Source of the DNA: Gammaproteobacteria bacterium
GTDB taxonomy: Bacteria; Pseudomonadota; Gammaproteobacteria; Chromatiales; Chromatiaceae
Length of the DNA stretch: 54,865 bases
Reading direction: 5' to 3'
Assembly: GCA_024275295.1 (NCBI GenBank)
Contig: JAJRZI010000006.1
Coordinates: 1-54,865 of the forward strand
Numbering within the stretch: the stretch's first letter is position 1; the number at the start of each line of letters is the position of its first letter. Shown here piece by piece: positions 43,368 to 52,600 of this stretch. Below the pieces are notes generated by a model. That model was not told the origin of the DNA, made no database searches, and saw only the letters and a program-made list of their open reading frames with translations. A program made the translations under genes and the position numbers.

Positions 43368-44048
43368 TTAAGCCGGTTTTTTTGCCACTTGATCCCGCAG
43401 ATAAACAGGTAGTGCCAGCTCTGCTGCAACGGCTTCGCCAGCCTCATATCCTCGCACAGCCAGTTGAGCTATATCTTGCGCACTACAGAGCAGATCAGCC
43501 TCTACAGCCGTTAATTGTTCTCCCATGCGTTGGGTGAGTATCTCACTATAGGCTGCCCAGCCTCTGCCCACACCCCACCAACCATCACCCTCTGGAAGAT
43601 TAACCAACTCAGGGGCTGCTACCTGCTCTACACCCACCTGTGTTACCAGATTGTCAGCAGCAACCTCATAGGCGGCCCAATAGATCTATTTCATTCGTGC
43701 ATCAAAGGCTGGCAGGATACGGCAAGCACCTCTCATTCGATAATGACGTTGCGCCAATGCCGCCAGGGTGGAGACGGGAACCACTGGCAGCTGCGCACCA
43801 AAGGCGGCGCCCTGAATAACACCTGTGGCAATACGGACACCGGTAAAAGAGCCTGGCCCCCGGCCAAAGGCCAGGGCATCAAGCTGGGTTAATTTTAGCT
43901 CGGCCTCTGTCAATAACTGCTCCATCATCAAGAGGATCAGCTCTGCATGCCGTCGCGGTGCGACTTCGTAACGCTCGCTTATTTCGCCATCAATATAGAG
44001 TGCTGCCGAGCAGGCCTCTGTTGCCGTTTCAATCGCAAGTAGCTTCAT
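43368..44048 (-). pseudogene. tsaB: TsaB, tRNA t6A37 biosynthesis subunit, frame interrupted by TAG at codon 121
   Basis: Inactive ASKHA-fold partner of TsaD needed for t6A37 in tRNA. From ATG 44048: MKLLAIETATEACSAALY, the RHAELILLMM segment, and AFGRGPGSFTGVRIATGV. At codon 121 TAG (43686-43688) interrupts the conserved DARMKEIYW-type motif, which reads DARMK-TAG-IYW; Glu is the usual residue. The frame then continues to TAA at 43368, giving 226 residues, normal length. Overlaps yoaA by 20 bases. Because TsaB is essential in most gammaproteobacteria, real loss is unlikely; an error or suppression should be considered. Confidence 0.9.
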
Positions 44049-45960
44049 CTTCCGCTTTTCCAAAAAATCGTTGCACCTCGGCAGGATCACGCGTCCGTGC
44101 CATAGCCGGCATACTTTTAAGAAAGACATGGCCATAGGGCTTTGAAAGCAGGCGCGGATCACAGATCACTAGCACACCCCGATCTGTCTCATCCCGAATC
44201 AACCGCCCTGCCCCCTGTTTTAGCGCGATGGCAGCCTGGGGCACCTGGAACTCCATAAACGGGTTGCCACCCTGCTTTTTCAGCGCATCAATCCTGGCCT
44301 GGAGCACGGGGTCGCCCGGTGAGGCAAAGGGGAGCTTGTCGATAATGACACAGGATAGCGCCTCTCCACGCACATCCACCCCCTCCCAAAAGCTGGCGGT
44401 GCCTAACAGTACAGCATTGCCAAATTCACGAAACCGTTCCAGCAGCTCGCCTTTGGGTGCACTGCCCTGGACCAGCATAGGGTAGTCGATGCGATCCTCC
44501 AGCGCCTCTGCTGCAATCCGCAACGCCCGATGGCTGGTGAAGAGCATAAAGGCCCGCCCTTCACTGGCCTGCAAAACCGGGACGGCCACATCCAATACCG
44601 CATCGATGTAGCTCGGCTCCCGTGGATCTGGCATGCCCTTTGGGACAAACCAAAGCGCTTGATTGGGGTAATCAAAGGGGCTTTCCCAGCGTGCGGTTTG
44701 AGCCTCGCTCAGCCCCAGCTGTTTCTGAAAATGGGCAAAACTCTCACCCACGGCAAGGGTGGCTGAAGTGAAAATCCAGGCACCCGAATGCCGCGCCATC
44801 CTTGACTGAAAGGCATCCGCAATCTCCAGTGGCGTGCGGTTCAGGCGGAAGCTCTGGCGCTGGGTTTCGAACCACCGTATGTACTGGTCACTGCTCTCAT
44901 CACATATCTGGCCAAGCTGCTGCTCCAGTTGTTCACAGCGGTTCAGGCAGCTGTCCAGACCTTTGCCCCGCCCCTTGACCACCTCCAACAGCTCGGTCAG
45001 GCCGGTGAGCTGCTCCCGGGTGTGGTTGAGTGCAGAGACAATCCGGTCATCGTACGTGACCTCTTTCCAGTTGCCACGCCGGATATCCAGACCAAAAGCC
45101 AGACGCAGATCACGCACTGATTTGGTGAACGATGCAGACGGGTCTGCAATCTCCTGCATGTCACCCGCTTCCCGCTGGTACTCGGTCTCTGTGTCCCGAG
45201 CCAGATCCAGCAGTTGCCGTCCACTGACAGTCAGACCAAAGAAGCTGCTGGCAATCTCCGGGAGCTGATGCGCCTCATCCAGCACAAAGCAGTCCGCACT
45301 GGGCAGCAGCTCACCAAAGCCGCCATCCTTGAGCGAGAAATCGGCACATAAAAGGTGGTGATTGATGACCACCAGATCGGCTTCCTGTGCCCTGCGTCGC
45401 GCCTCAACCAGATGGCAGGTGCTGTATGAGGGGCACTCCTGACCCAGACAGTTATCCGTTGTTGATGTCACTATGGGCCATATCGGTGAACCTTCCGGGA
45501 TATGTACCAGCTCTGCAACATCCCCGCTACGCGTCTTTCCCGCCCAACGCTGCACCTGCACCAGATGATCTGCCACTTCGCGCATGCGCGTTCTGCTATC
45601 CAGTGCTGCATTTTCCAGACGATGGCTGCAGAGGTAGTTTGAGCGCCCTTTCAGCAGTGCCACTGTGGTGGGAATGGCCAATGCATCTCTTACCACAGGG
45701 AGGTCACGGTGAAAAAGTTGATCCTGTAGATTTCGGGTGCCAGTCGAGATGATAACCTTTCGGCCTGATAGTAAGGCAGGCACCAGATAGGCAAAGGTTT
45801 TCCCTGTACCTGTGCCTGCTTCGGTAATGAGAACGCCACCCGTTGCTACTGTTTCAGCAACCCTCTCCGCCATCTCCGCCTGTTGGGCGCGGTAGGAGAA
45901 TTTTTCAATACGTTGAGCCAGCAGACCACTGGGGCCGAAGATATCGGCAATTTCACTCAT
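44029..45960 (-). CDS. yoaA: XPD/DinG-family ATP-dependent DNA helicase, YoaA-like
   Basis: 5'-3' iron-sulfur helicase linked to replication-fork repair. 643 residues. Walker A TEAGTGTGKTFAYL near 46, Fe-S cysteines beginning YLCSHRL and CLGQECPSYSTC near 110-175, and DEAH box VLDEAHQLPEI near 225. The C-terminal motifs include FWEGVDVRGE and QGAGRLIRDETDRG (motif VI). Size fits YoaA rather than DinG. It is followed closely by tsaB, as in other gammaproteobacteria. Confidence 0.93.
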   Translation of the reverse strand: MSEIADIFGPSGLLAQRIEKFSYRAQQAEMAERVAETVATGGVLITEAGTGTGKTFAYLVPALLSGRKVIISTGTRNLQDQLFHRDLPVVRDALAIPTTVALLKGRSNYLCSHRLENAALDSRTRMREVADHLVQVQRWAGKTRSGDVAELVHIPEGSPIWPIVTSTTDNCLGQECPSYSTCHLVEARRRAQEADLVVINHHLLCADFSLKDGGFGELLPSADCFVLDEAHQLPEIASSFFGLTVSGRQLLDLARDTETEYQREAGDMQEIADPSASFTKSVRDLRLAFGLDIRRGNWKEVTYDDRIVSALNHTREQLTGLTELLEVVKGRGKGLDSCLNRCEQLEQQLGQICDESSDQYIRWFETQRQSFRLNRTPLEIADAFQSRMARHSGAWIFTSATLAVGESFAHFQKQLGLSEAQTARWESPFDYPNQALWFVPKGMPDPREPSYIDAVLDVAVPVLQASEGRAFMLFTSHRALRIAAEALEDRIDYPMLVQGSAPKGELLERFREFGNAVLLGTASFWEGVDVRGEALSCVIIDKLPFASPGDPVLQARIDALKKQGGNPFMEFQVPQAAIALKQGAGRLIRDETDRGVLVICDPRLLSKPYGHVFLKSMPAMARTRDPAEVQRFFGKAEDEATCD

Positions 45961-45972
45961 AATGAGAAAATG

Positions 45973-46470
45973 TTACTCGGCTTGATTGTTCCAGACCTCT
46001 GGCTCAAGGCCATCCTCCTGGGTCCAGGCCAATCGGCCGATGATTTTGAAACGGGCTACAGAGAGAGCGCCGCGTTTTGCGCGACTGCTGCTGGATTTCT
46101 TCATGAACTCCTCAATTTCGTCACGCTCAGCTTCGTAGATTTCATAGGGTTCATACTCCTCATCCATAAGCACCAGCACTACGCTGTCCCAGGGTTGGTC
46201 AAGCTTGACCTGACCAATCCGCTGCCCGGATTTTGACTCTTCAAAGATGGTGCGGCTTTTAATCTGTATGCGTTTGTTATCCCGCTCTGGATCTATCGCA
46301 TCGTACCCCCCGACACTGTCCGCCTTAGGGATCAAACCCAGCAGGCGAATCGCATCATGCTCAGCAATCTCACTGCTGATGCCGGGCAGCGGGTTACCCA
46401 TGGCACGGCGATACTCTGCCGCTAGTCGGCGTGCTTGCCCAATCAACTTGTCTGCGGCATAGACACCCAC
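45973..46470 (-). CDS. Uncharacterised protein with PD-(D/E)xK nuclease-like core
   Basis: 165 residues starting GTG 46470 behind TGAGG. I see a short core EHDAIRLLGL...GGYDAIDPERDNKRIQIKSR, whose Asp and QIK arrangement resembles a PD-(D/E)xK fold. The remainder is acidic, with DRDE-like patches. Not otherwise recognised. Its stop is 12 bases before the YoaA start, so it may be cotranscribed with the helicase; a DNA-repair role is only an inference. Confidence 0.65.
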   Translation of the reverse strand: MGVYAADKLIGQARRLAAEYRRAMGNPLPGISSEIAEHDAIRLLGLIPKADSVGGYDAIDPERDNKRIQIKSRTIFEESKSGQRIGQVKLDQPWDSVVLVLMDEEYEPYEIYEAERDEIEEFMKKSSSSRAKRGALSVARFKIIGRLAWTQEDGLEPEVWNNQAE

Positions 46471-46598
46471 AATGAAGAACCTCAGGAAATTAAGTTGTCA
46501 GGATTGTATCTTACTATAGATGAAAAGAGCAGCTTGAACATCAACAAGCATAACTAAGATACTGAAGGTGAAAGTATTTTTATTATAAAACCAGCCAT

Positions 46599-47162
46599 TT
46601 ATCGAGCATAGTTTGCCCTGTTCTCAGCAAGGCTGGCCCCCGACATATTGCCGGCACGACGTCTGGCTTTTGCAATCAAGAGCCAGTTATCCCGTCGCAG
46701 ATCCCTGTCTGCAGCAGCCAGGGCATTTGATTTGGAGGCTAAATCTTCAGCCTGACCATATTGCCTCTGAGTCAAGCGCACCTGTGCCAGTCGGTTCCAG
46801 AGATGTGCATTTCGTGGCTCGATCCGCAATGCCCGCTCCATTGTAGCTGCCGCACCTGTCATATCTCCCGCATTTTTTTGTCGCTCTGCCGCCTGCATAA
46901 GATCAAACACCGCCGCACTGGTCACCGGCCTGGCCTTAAAACGTGGCGGTGGTGTATAGACGGCGATCTGCACCTCTTGATCATCTGTCACTCGGTGTGG
47001 AACAGGCCCACTCCTTTTTTGGGCCTGCATTGGGCGGGGGGCAGGTTGGGTTGATGGGCGGTCACGCTCAGTGACTGGCGCGCCCGCCCGATACGCTGAT
47101 TCGATACAGCCTGTCAGAAAAACCGGCAATAGAATCAACCCGATAACAATGAATCTATTCAT
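46599..47162 (-). CDS. TPR-repeat lipoprotein
   Basis: 187 residues. Signal peptide with lipobox VFLTGC near residue 19, then a Pro/Arg/Gln-rich linker (to about 95) and two or so TPR repeats (EPRNAHLWNRLAQVRLTQRQYGQAEDLASKS). It starts inside the mrcB stop (ATGAATAG overlap), so it is translationally coupled. An outer-membrane or periplasmic activator of PBP1b, like LpoB in position but not in sequence, is a reasonable hypothesis. Confidence 0.78.
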   Translation of the reverse strand: MNRFIVIGLILLPVFLTGCIESAYRAGAPVTERDRPSTQPAPRPMQAQKRSGPVPHRVTDDQEVQIAVYTPPPRFKARPVTSAAVFDLMQAAERQKNAGDMTGAAATMERALRIEPRNAHLWNRLAQVRLTQRQYGQAEDLASKSNALAAADRDLRRDNWLLIAKARRRAGNMSGASLAENRANYAR

Positions 47163-49482
47163 CCCAAAAAACCTCTAGTAGATCACTAAATACTGAACCA
47201 TTACTTTTGTACACGCAAGAAGCCTGTTCGTTTGGTGAAAACCCGATAATATAGGGCACCTGTATTGCCCCGGCACAATGTGCTTCTGCCCTTAAACCAC
47301 TGGTTGGATCTACCCATACAATCTCTATCGACTCGGGTGGCAACATCTCTAATGCCATCGGCCGGATGCGCTGCATGATTTTACCCCATACCCGCAGAGC
47401 ACCTGTACTGCCACTGAGCCCTGCTGACTTGTTATCATCCCGCCCAACCCACACCACAGCGACCTTATCACCACTAAAGCCTGCAAACCAGCTGTCACGC
47501 AGATCATCTGTCGTACCTGTCTTTCCAGCCAGATTCATCTGCGGTGAAATATATTGCGCCAACGCACGGCCAGTTCCACTTCGAGCCACCTCTTGCAGCA
47601 CCTGATTGACCAGATAGACTGCATCGGCAGGCACCGTCTGCTTTACCGTCAGTGGATAGCGTTGCAACTGCTGCCCCTCTGTTGTCAACACCTCACGAAT
47701 AGCACGCAGTGGCGAATGAAACCCTCCTGCTGCAAGGGTTTGATAGATCTGCGTCACCTCAAGCGGTGTTAACGAAATAGCACCCAGTAGCATTGAGGGG
47801 TAGATCTTTAGCGGGCGTTTCAATCCCAGATCCTGAAGCCTGCCAGCCACCTGATCCAGCCCAACTGACATGCCCAGCCGAACCGTGGCCATATTATAGG
47901 AATGCGCAAGCGCCTGATGCAGCGGTACGGTACCGTGCGCCCTGTTGTCGTAGTTTTTGGGCGTCCAGATATCGCCAGTACGGTTCTTAACACTCAGCGG
48001 CCTGTCCTCTAATGGAGAGAGCAGGTTGTAACGTTCTGGCTGCATCAGTGCCGCAAGATATATCGCCGGCTTCACCAGTGATCCAATCGGGCGGACGGCA
48101 TCCAGCGCACGATTAAAACCGGCAAAACCTGAACTGCGGCCACCCAGAACAGCCAGCACTTCACCACTTTGTGAACCGGCAATAACAGCCGCCGACTCCA
48201 GACCTTTTTTACCAGACCCCAAACGCTTAAGCTGTTCTGCCAGCGCTCTTTCTGCCTGCTGCTGAATCCATGGGTCCAGCGTTGTAAAGATACGCAGCCC
48301 TTCAGAGGTGAGATCTTCTTCCCGATAATCTCGATGAAGTTGTCGCCGAACAAGATCCATAAATGCAGGAAAACGGCCACTGCGGCTGCCTTTGGTTCCC
48401 GTCACACCCAATGGCGCTGCGGCAGCATGTTGAGCCTCTTGATCCGTGATCAATCCCTGATCGCGCATGATATTCAAAACCAGTCTGCGACGTTTTTTTG
48501 CACGCTCTGGATGACGCCTGGGATCATAGTAGGATGGCCCACGCACCAGCGCCACCAACAGCGCCAATCTTGGCAGATCCAGCTCATGAAGTGGGCGCTT
48601 AAAGTAGAAATAACTGGCCAGCCCAAAGCCATGAATAGCCCGCTCTCCATCCTGACCCAGATAGATCTCATTGGCATAGGCCTCCAGGATTTCATCCTTT
48701 CCATAGCGCCGCTCCAGCAATAGCGCCATCAGGGCTTCATTGGCCTTTCGCCACAAACTTCGCTCACGGGTCAGAAAAAAGTTTTTCACCAGCTGCTGGG
48801 TTAAGGTACTTCCCCCCTGCACTACACTTCCAGCCCGAAGATTTGCCCACATTGCCCGGGCAATGGCTTTGGCATCCACGCCAACATGCCGGTAGAAACT
48901 ACGGTCTTCAACAGCAACCAGCGCCTGCACCAGTTTTTCAGGCAGATCGCTGCGTTTAACCAATACCCGATCCTCATGATGTGCTGGATAAATACTCCCC
49001 ACTGGTGGAGCATCCAGTCGTGCCAGGCCTACACTTTTACCAGAGACAGTTTTGAGTAAAGAGAGCTGTCTGCCTGAGAATTGGAGATCCAGAATCTGCC
49101 CAGGCTCTTCGCCATCCCAGAAAACAAAAGGACGCGTATGCAGCAAAAAACGGCTGCCATTGCGAGAGTAGCTTCCGGCCTGGCGTGGGTATCTGACCTT
49201 GGTATAGCCAAGGCGTTTCAGCTCATCCAATAGCTGATCAGCTGTTAATGCAGCGCCAGGATAGAGTTCCAGTGGACGCCCATAGACTCGCGCAGGCACT
49301 GCCCATCGCTTGCCTGCAAATTCATGTTGTACAACGTAATCAAGATAGACAGCGTAGACAGCAACAACCAGGCAAGTTAGCAGGCTTGCCTTTATTAACC
49401 ACCGCCTTAGCCAGGAACCCTTCTTTTTATTATTACGCCGCTTTGTTTTTTTACGCTTTCTACTATTGGAACGTCGTGTCAT
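47155..49482 (-). CDS. mrcB: Penicillin-binding protein 1B, bifunctional glycosyltransferase/transpeptidase
   Basis: Polymerises and crosslinks peptidoglycan. 775 residues: basic cytosolic N terminus, one membrane helix (about 28-45), UB2H-like domain, GT51 domain with EDRSFYRHVGVD and GGSTLTQQLVKN, then the transpeptidase with SxxK (GSLVKP), SxN (SYNMAT) and KTG (AGKTGTTDD). All catalytic motifs present. Ends TAG overlapping the TPR lipoprotein start. Confidence 0.96.
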   Translation of the reverse strand: MTRRSNSRKRKKTKRRNNKKKGSWLRRWLIKASLLTCLVVAVYAVYLDYVVQHEFAGKRWAVPARVYGRPLELYPGAALTADQLLDELKRLGYTKVRYPRQAGSYSRNGSRFLLHTRPFVFWDGEEPGQILDLQFSGRQLSLLKTVSGKSVGLARLDAPPVGSIYPAHHEDRVLVKRSDLPEKLVQALVAVEDRSFYRHVGVDAKAIARAMWANLRAGSVVQGGSTLTQQLVKNFFLTRERSLWRKANEALMALLLERRYGKDEILEAYANEIYLGQDGERAIHGFGLASYFYFKRPLHELDLPRLALLVALVRGPSYYDPRRHPERAKKRRRLVLNIMRDQGLITDQEAQHAAAAPLGVTGTKGSRSGRFPAFMDLVRRQLHRDYREEDLTSEGLRIFTTLDPWIQQQAERALAEQLKRLGSGKKGLESAAVIAGSQSGEVLAVLGGRSSGFAGFNRALDAVRPIGSLVKPAIYLAALMQPERYNLLSPLEDRPLSVKNRTGDIWTPKNYDNRAHGTVPLHQALAHSYNMATVRLGMSVGLDQVAGRLQDLGLKRPLKIYPSMLLGAISLTPLEVTQIYQTLAAGGFHSPLRAIREVLTTEGQQLQRYPLTVKQTVPADAVYLVNQVLQEVARSGTGRALAQYISPQMNLAGKTGTTDDLRDSWFAGFSGDKVAVVWVGRDDNKSAGLSGSTGALRVWGKIMQRIRPMALEMLPPESIEIVWVDPTSGLRAEAHCAGAIQVPYIIGFSPNEQASCVYKSNGSVFSDLLEVFWDE

Positions 49483-49666
49483 TGAGTAGACCCAAACACC
49501 CTTTTTAAGAAAATAGAATGCCAGAATTCAGAAATAATGATTGAAGGATATGGGGGAAGGTAATGCAGGGCAATACCTGATTTGTAGAAGCGCCCATTAT
49601 AACGGCAAAGCATCGTCTGCTTAAGGGTAAATATCAAGCCAAGAGACAATGCAACAGATGATCAAA

Positions 49667-49688
49667 CGGCAGAAGCACCCTTCTGCCG
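49667..49688 (-). terminator. Hairpin downstream of the basic-protein gene
   Basis: CGGCAGAAG (49667-49675) pairs with CTTCTGCCG (49680-49688) around a four-base loop, 30 bases after the stop at 49719 on the minus strand. A short T-rich stretch (TTTGATC) follows on the minus strand, so it is a plausible weak terminator. Confidence 0.5.
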
Positions 49689-49718
49689 CGACCAGCACTA
49701 TTAAGGTAAATTAAAGAA

Positions 49719-50048
49719 CTATTTCGCCACAGTTTCTTTCTTGACTGCAACTTTTTTCTTGGCTTTACGACGACGTTTTTTAGGCTTTAGAGAGATTTCA
49801 TACTTTGCTACTGCATCCTTAACCCGGCGAGCAAGAAATCTGCCAACATCTGCTTGAGAAGAGTCCAAAAGTTTTAAAAGCGCATTAACTTTACGATCCC
49901 CCGCCTTTAGCTCTTTTTTAAGCTCACGATTCTCATCTTTTGCAGCTTTTAGCTGCTCACGAAGCGATGCAAGAAGATCAGGTTTTTTACTTGCAACTAC
50001 CTTTTTCTTCGCTGCCCGCTTTTTGGATGCCCTTTTCTTAATTGCCAT
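49719..50048 (-). CDS. Small Lys/Arg-rich protein, histone-H1-like
   Basis: 109 residues, about a third Lys plus Arg. Ends are Lys/Ala-rich runs (KKRAAKKKVV at the start, KKRRRKAKKKVAVKK near the end); the middle (about 25-65) is a predicted coiled coil (LRDQLKAAKDENREL-type). Likely a nucleoid-associated or RNA-binding protein. A good TAGGGGTAT-type Shine-Dalgarno precedes the ATG. It flanks a 519-base AT-rich stretch. It ends TAG. Confidence 0.75.
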   Translation of the reverse strand: MAIKKRASKKRAAKKKVVASKKPDLLASLREQLKAAKDENRELKKELKAGDRKVNALLKLLDSSQADVGRFLARRVKDAVAKYEISLKPKKRRRKAKKKVAVKKETVAK

Positions 50049-50567
50049 TAGATACCCCTCATTATGGTTACAAAAAAATGCCAGTCATTCTATTTGGCAT
50101 ACGCAATAAAGATCTAAGAATGTTTTTCAGTATTTCTTTAACGCAAACATCATAAACATATACAGTTACTGCTAATATCAATACTTAAGAAAGAAAATCC
50201 CTGTTCCATTCCTTATCAAGATTCTAGAACAACTTTGAAATATGTAAACATAACAAACCAATAAAAAACAGTGTTATCCGCCATTATCAACATAGCACAC
50301 AGAATTTCAACTATATAAGTAATCTTTTTATACCACCATAAATCAAAGCATACTTAGCAAGTATCTATTTTATGCTTAACTTACTGGTGGTTGATCAACA
50401 AGCCAAGCCATAAAATAATACGCAGCCCACTATTGCTAAATATCATCATAAACACCCAAGCAGAAATACCGGCATGCTAAATAAATCATTCCATTTTCAG
50501 CAAAAATAACCACATAAAAAACCAACAATGCTAAACTAGCAGTAGACCAACAAACCCAATCATCGTT
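50049..50567. other. AT-rich intergenic stretch without recognised genes
   Basis: 519 bases, clearly richer in A and T than the flanks, with no ORF I would accept. No tRNA, hairpin terminator or repeat stands out. It may contain promoters for the divergent flanking genes. The AT shift spans this gap and part of the IscS-like gene, a possible sign of foreign origin. Confidence 0.7.
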
Positions 50568-51779
50568 ATGGATGATCAACAAATAGCACATAACAACGCG
50601 ATGAATTCACCAGGTGACAACACTCTCCCCTCTGCAGCAGATGTTGTATATCTGGATACTGCTGCACGCACTCGTATAGATCTACGTGTCCTTAATGCAA
50701 TCAGAGATAGTTATCTCATGCATTACACCGACCCAAAAAACACACAGCATTTACTAGGTAAGCAGACTGCCGATGCTGTCTTAAATGCACAATTACAGAT
50801 AGGCAAAAGTATTGGTGGTAATCCGCAAGGCATTATCTTTGCCGGTGGTGCAGCAGAGGCTAACAATCTAGCCATTTTTGGAGCAGCACGTGCAGCCCCG
50901 GAAAAACGGCATCTCATTACTTTTGAAACAGAACCACCATCTGTATTTGCACCTTGCCAGCTGTTGGAATCTGAATTTGGATACACATTATCAGTGCTAA
51001 GCGTTGACTCATCAGGCCAGGTCGATACCTCTGAAATTATGCGTTGCATCACTGATGACACGCTTTTTATATCAATATCCTATATAAACAAGGAAGTTGG
51101 CACTATTCAGGATATCGCTGCAATAAGCAGTATGACGCAAGTTCATGGTGCCCTGCTGCATTCAGATTGTTCATTGGCTCTTGGTCGAACACCCATTAAT
51201 GTAAACCACCTACCCATCGATTTGCTTACTATATCTGGACACAAAATACATGGCCCGTATGGGGCTGGCTTTGTATGGGCAAGACCTGGCATCGCCTTTG
51301 TAGCCGCATCAGGTGGGAAAAAGACACCACACGGTACGCAATCCTGCAATCTTGATGTCCCAAATATTGTTGGGCTTGGACTAGCTACAGAATTAGCTAG
51401 TGCTGAAGTTGAAGCTACATCTGCCACGCTGCAGAAGTTAACAGGCTATTTAAAAAGCAAGTTGCACCAGGCAATCAGCAACATACATATCATAACACCA
51501 GAGAATAACGCTGTCCCAGGCATCTTATATCTTTCTATCGAGGGTATTGAGAGTAATGATCTGATCACAGCAGTTGATGGTGTTGCATTTTCAGCTGGAC
51601 TGGCATCCAGCGTAGGTAAAGCCAAACCAGGCAAAATGAGTCGCGCTATAAGCCTCCCCCCTGAAGCCTCACGTAATTATATTCGTCTAAGTCCTGATAA
51701 AGATTTAACACGGGAAGCAATTGACACAGCAGTTACTCGTCTTGCAGATGGCATCAAAGCACTGCGATTAAAACCCTAA
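50568..51779 (+). CDS. Cysteine desulfurase-like PLP protein lacking key catalytic residues
   Basis: 403 residues of IscS/NifS fold: VVYLDTAART, FAGGAAEANNLAIFG (PLP phosphate loop), INKEVGTIQ, LHSDCSLALG and the Schiff-base Lys226 in SGHKIHGPYG. Where IscS has the PLP-stacking His104 (TEHKAV) this has TEPPSV; the Gln after the PLP Asp is Leu; the catalytic-Cys loop SGSACTS aligns with FSAGLAS, with Gly in place of Cys. So the active Cys is gone, and desulfurase activity is unlikely. The start is unsure (no Shine-Dalgarno; ATG 50601 is an alternative). Possibly an aminotransferase-like or regulatory descendant. Confidence 0.85.
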   Translation: MDDQQIAHNNAMNSPGDNTLPSAADVVYLDTAARTRIDLRVLNAIRDSYLMHYTDPKNTQHLLGKQTADAVLNAQLQIGKSIGGNPQGIIFAGGAAEANNLAIFGAARAAPEKRHLITFETEPPSVFAPCQLLESEFGYTLSVLSVDSSGQVDTSEIMRCITDDTLFISISYINKEVGTIQDIAAISSMTQVHGALLHSDCSLALGRTPINVNHLPIDLLTISGHKIHGPYGAGFVWARPGIAFVAASGGKKTPHGTQSCNLDVPNIVGLGLATELASAEVEATSATLQKLTGYLKSKLHQAISNIHIITPENNAVPGILYLSIEGIESNDLITAVDGVAFSAGLASSVGKAKPGKMSRAISLPPEASRNYIRLSPDKDLTREAIDTAVTRLADGIKALRLKP

Positions 51780-51826
51780 ACATTCAGAACATTAACCCAG
51801 TACTCTATTAAGGTGCTAAAACCCAT

Positions 51827-52576
51827 TTAACGAGACTTCTTTGCATATTTTCTTTGTGCTTCTGCAATATATTTCTGGAGAATGGTTTGCTCTGCTTTGG
51901 ATAGCTTGCAAAAATGACCACCAAAATTCATACCTCCACCACGAGCATTATCGCGCACAGCATCTACTTGCAGTGTGAATTTTATATCGCCCCTCTCTGG
52001 CAATGTAATCACACACATTTCCAAAGTATCACCACAAGATAATGGCACTTTATGATCCAATATCACACCAACCCCCCCTGCTGAGAGATCCAGTATAAAG
52101 CCGCGCATTGAAGGAATCATGCCGCTACCCGGTGAGAAAAAAGGCACATTAGCACCTTTCAGCGAAACACGATAAGACTGGCGTTGTTGTCGAAAATAGA
52201 GTGCTGCTGGCATTGCAACCTTATAAAATGCAATATCCGATTTTGATCCTACTCCTATAAGACGGGTCTCAAATCGTAATTCAACGCCATTAACACGCCC
52301 CGTCACCTTGGCTTCTCTGTTTTGTAGAAATTGCTTATGCCCTGCTGTTGGAGAAAGCTCATCCAATACAACCAGATCATGATCAGGGTACACACCTATA
52401 AGTGCCGTAGTATAAGATTGATCTTGATCACCAATTTGCAGTGTAAGAAAGGCTTTTTTCTTATAGGCTTGATTAAGCAGTGCAATGATCTCTGGTTTTT
52501 TAGTAACCAGAAATTTAGATCTTTTTTTAGCATTACCTAAAGGCTCAGCCAGTATTCGTTTAAGTGCTTTAAACAT
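51827..52576 (-). CDS. YcgR-like protein with PilZ domain
   Basis: 249 residues. N-terminal beta domain (about 35-130, FLTLQIGDQDQSYTTALIG) of YcgR-N type, then PilZ with the c-di-GMP motifs QRQSYR (RxxxR-like) near 135 and DLSAGGVGV near 170. Expected to bind c-di-GMP and control motility or envelope functions. A GGDEF protein is encoded 8 kb away. Adjacent genes are not flagellar. Confidence 0.87.
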   Translation of the reverse strand: MFKALKRILAEPLGNAKKRSKFLVTKKPEIIALLNQAYKKKAFLTLQIGDQDQSYTTALIGVYPDHDLVVLDELSPTAGHKQFLQNREAKVTGRVNGVELRFETRLIGVGSKSDIAFYKVAMPAALYFRQQRQSYRVSLKGANVPFFSPGSGMIPSMRGFILDLSAGGVGVILDHKVPLSCGDTLEMCVITLPERGDIKFTLQVDAVRDNARGGGMNFGGHFCKLSKAEQTILQKYIAEAQRKYAKKSR

Positions 52577-52600
52577 TTATAACAACCACCCATAACAGGA

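Noticed and set aside
49719-50048. Low-complexity artefact rather than a gene
   Set aside because: Good ribosome-binding site, normal start and stop, and a central coiled coil argue for a real basic protein.
50049-50567. tRNA or small-RNA gene in the AT-rich gap
   Set aside because: No cloverleaf, strong hairpin or consensus promoter seen by eye.
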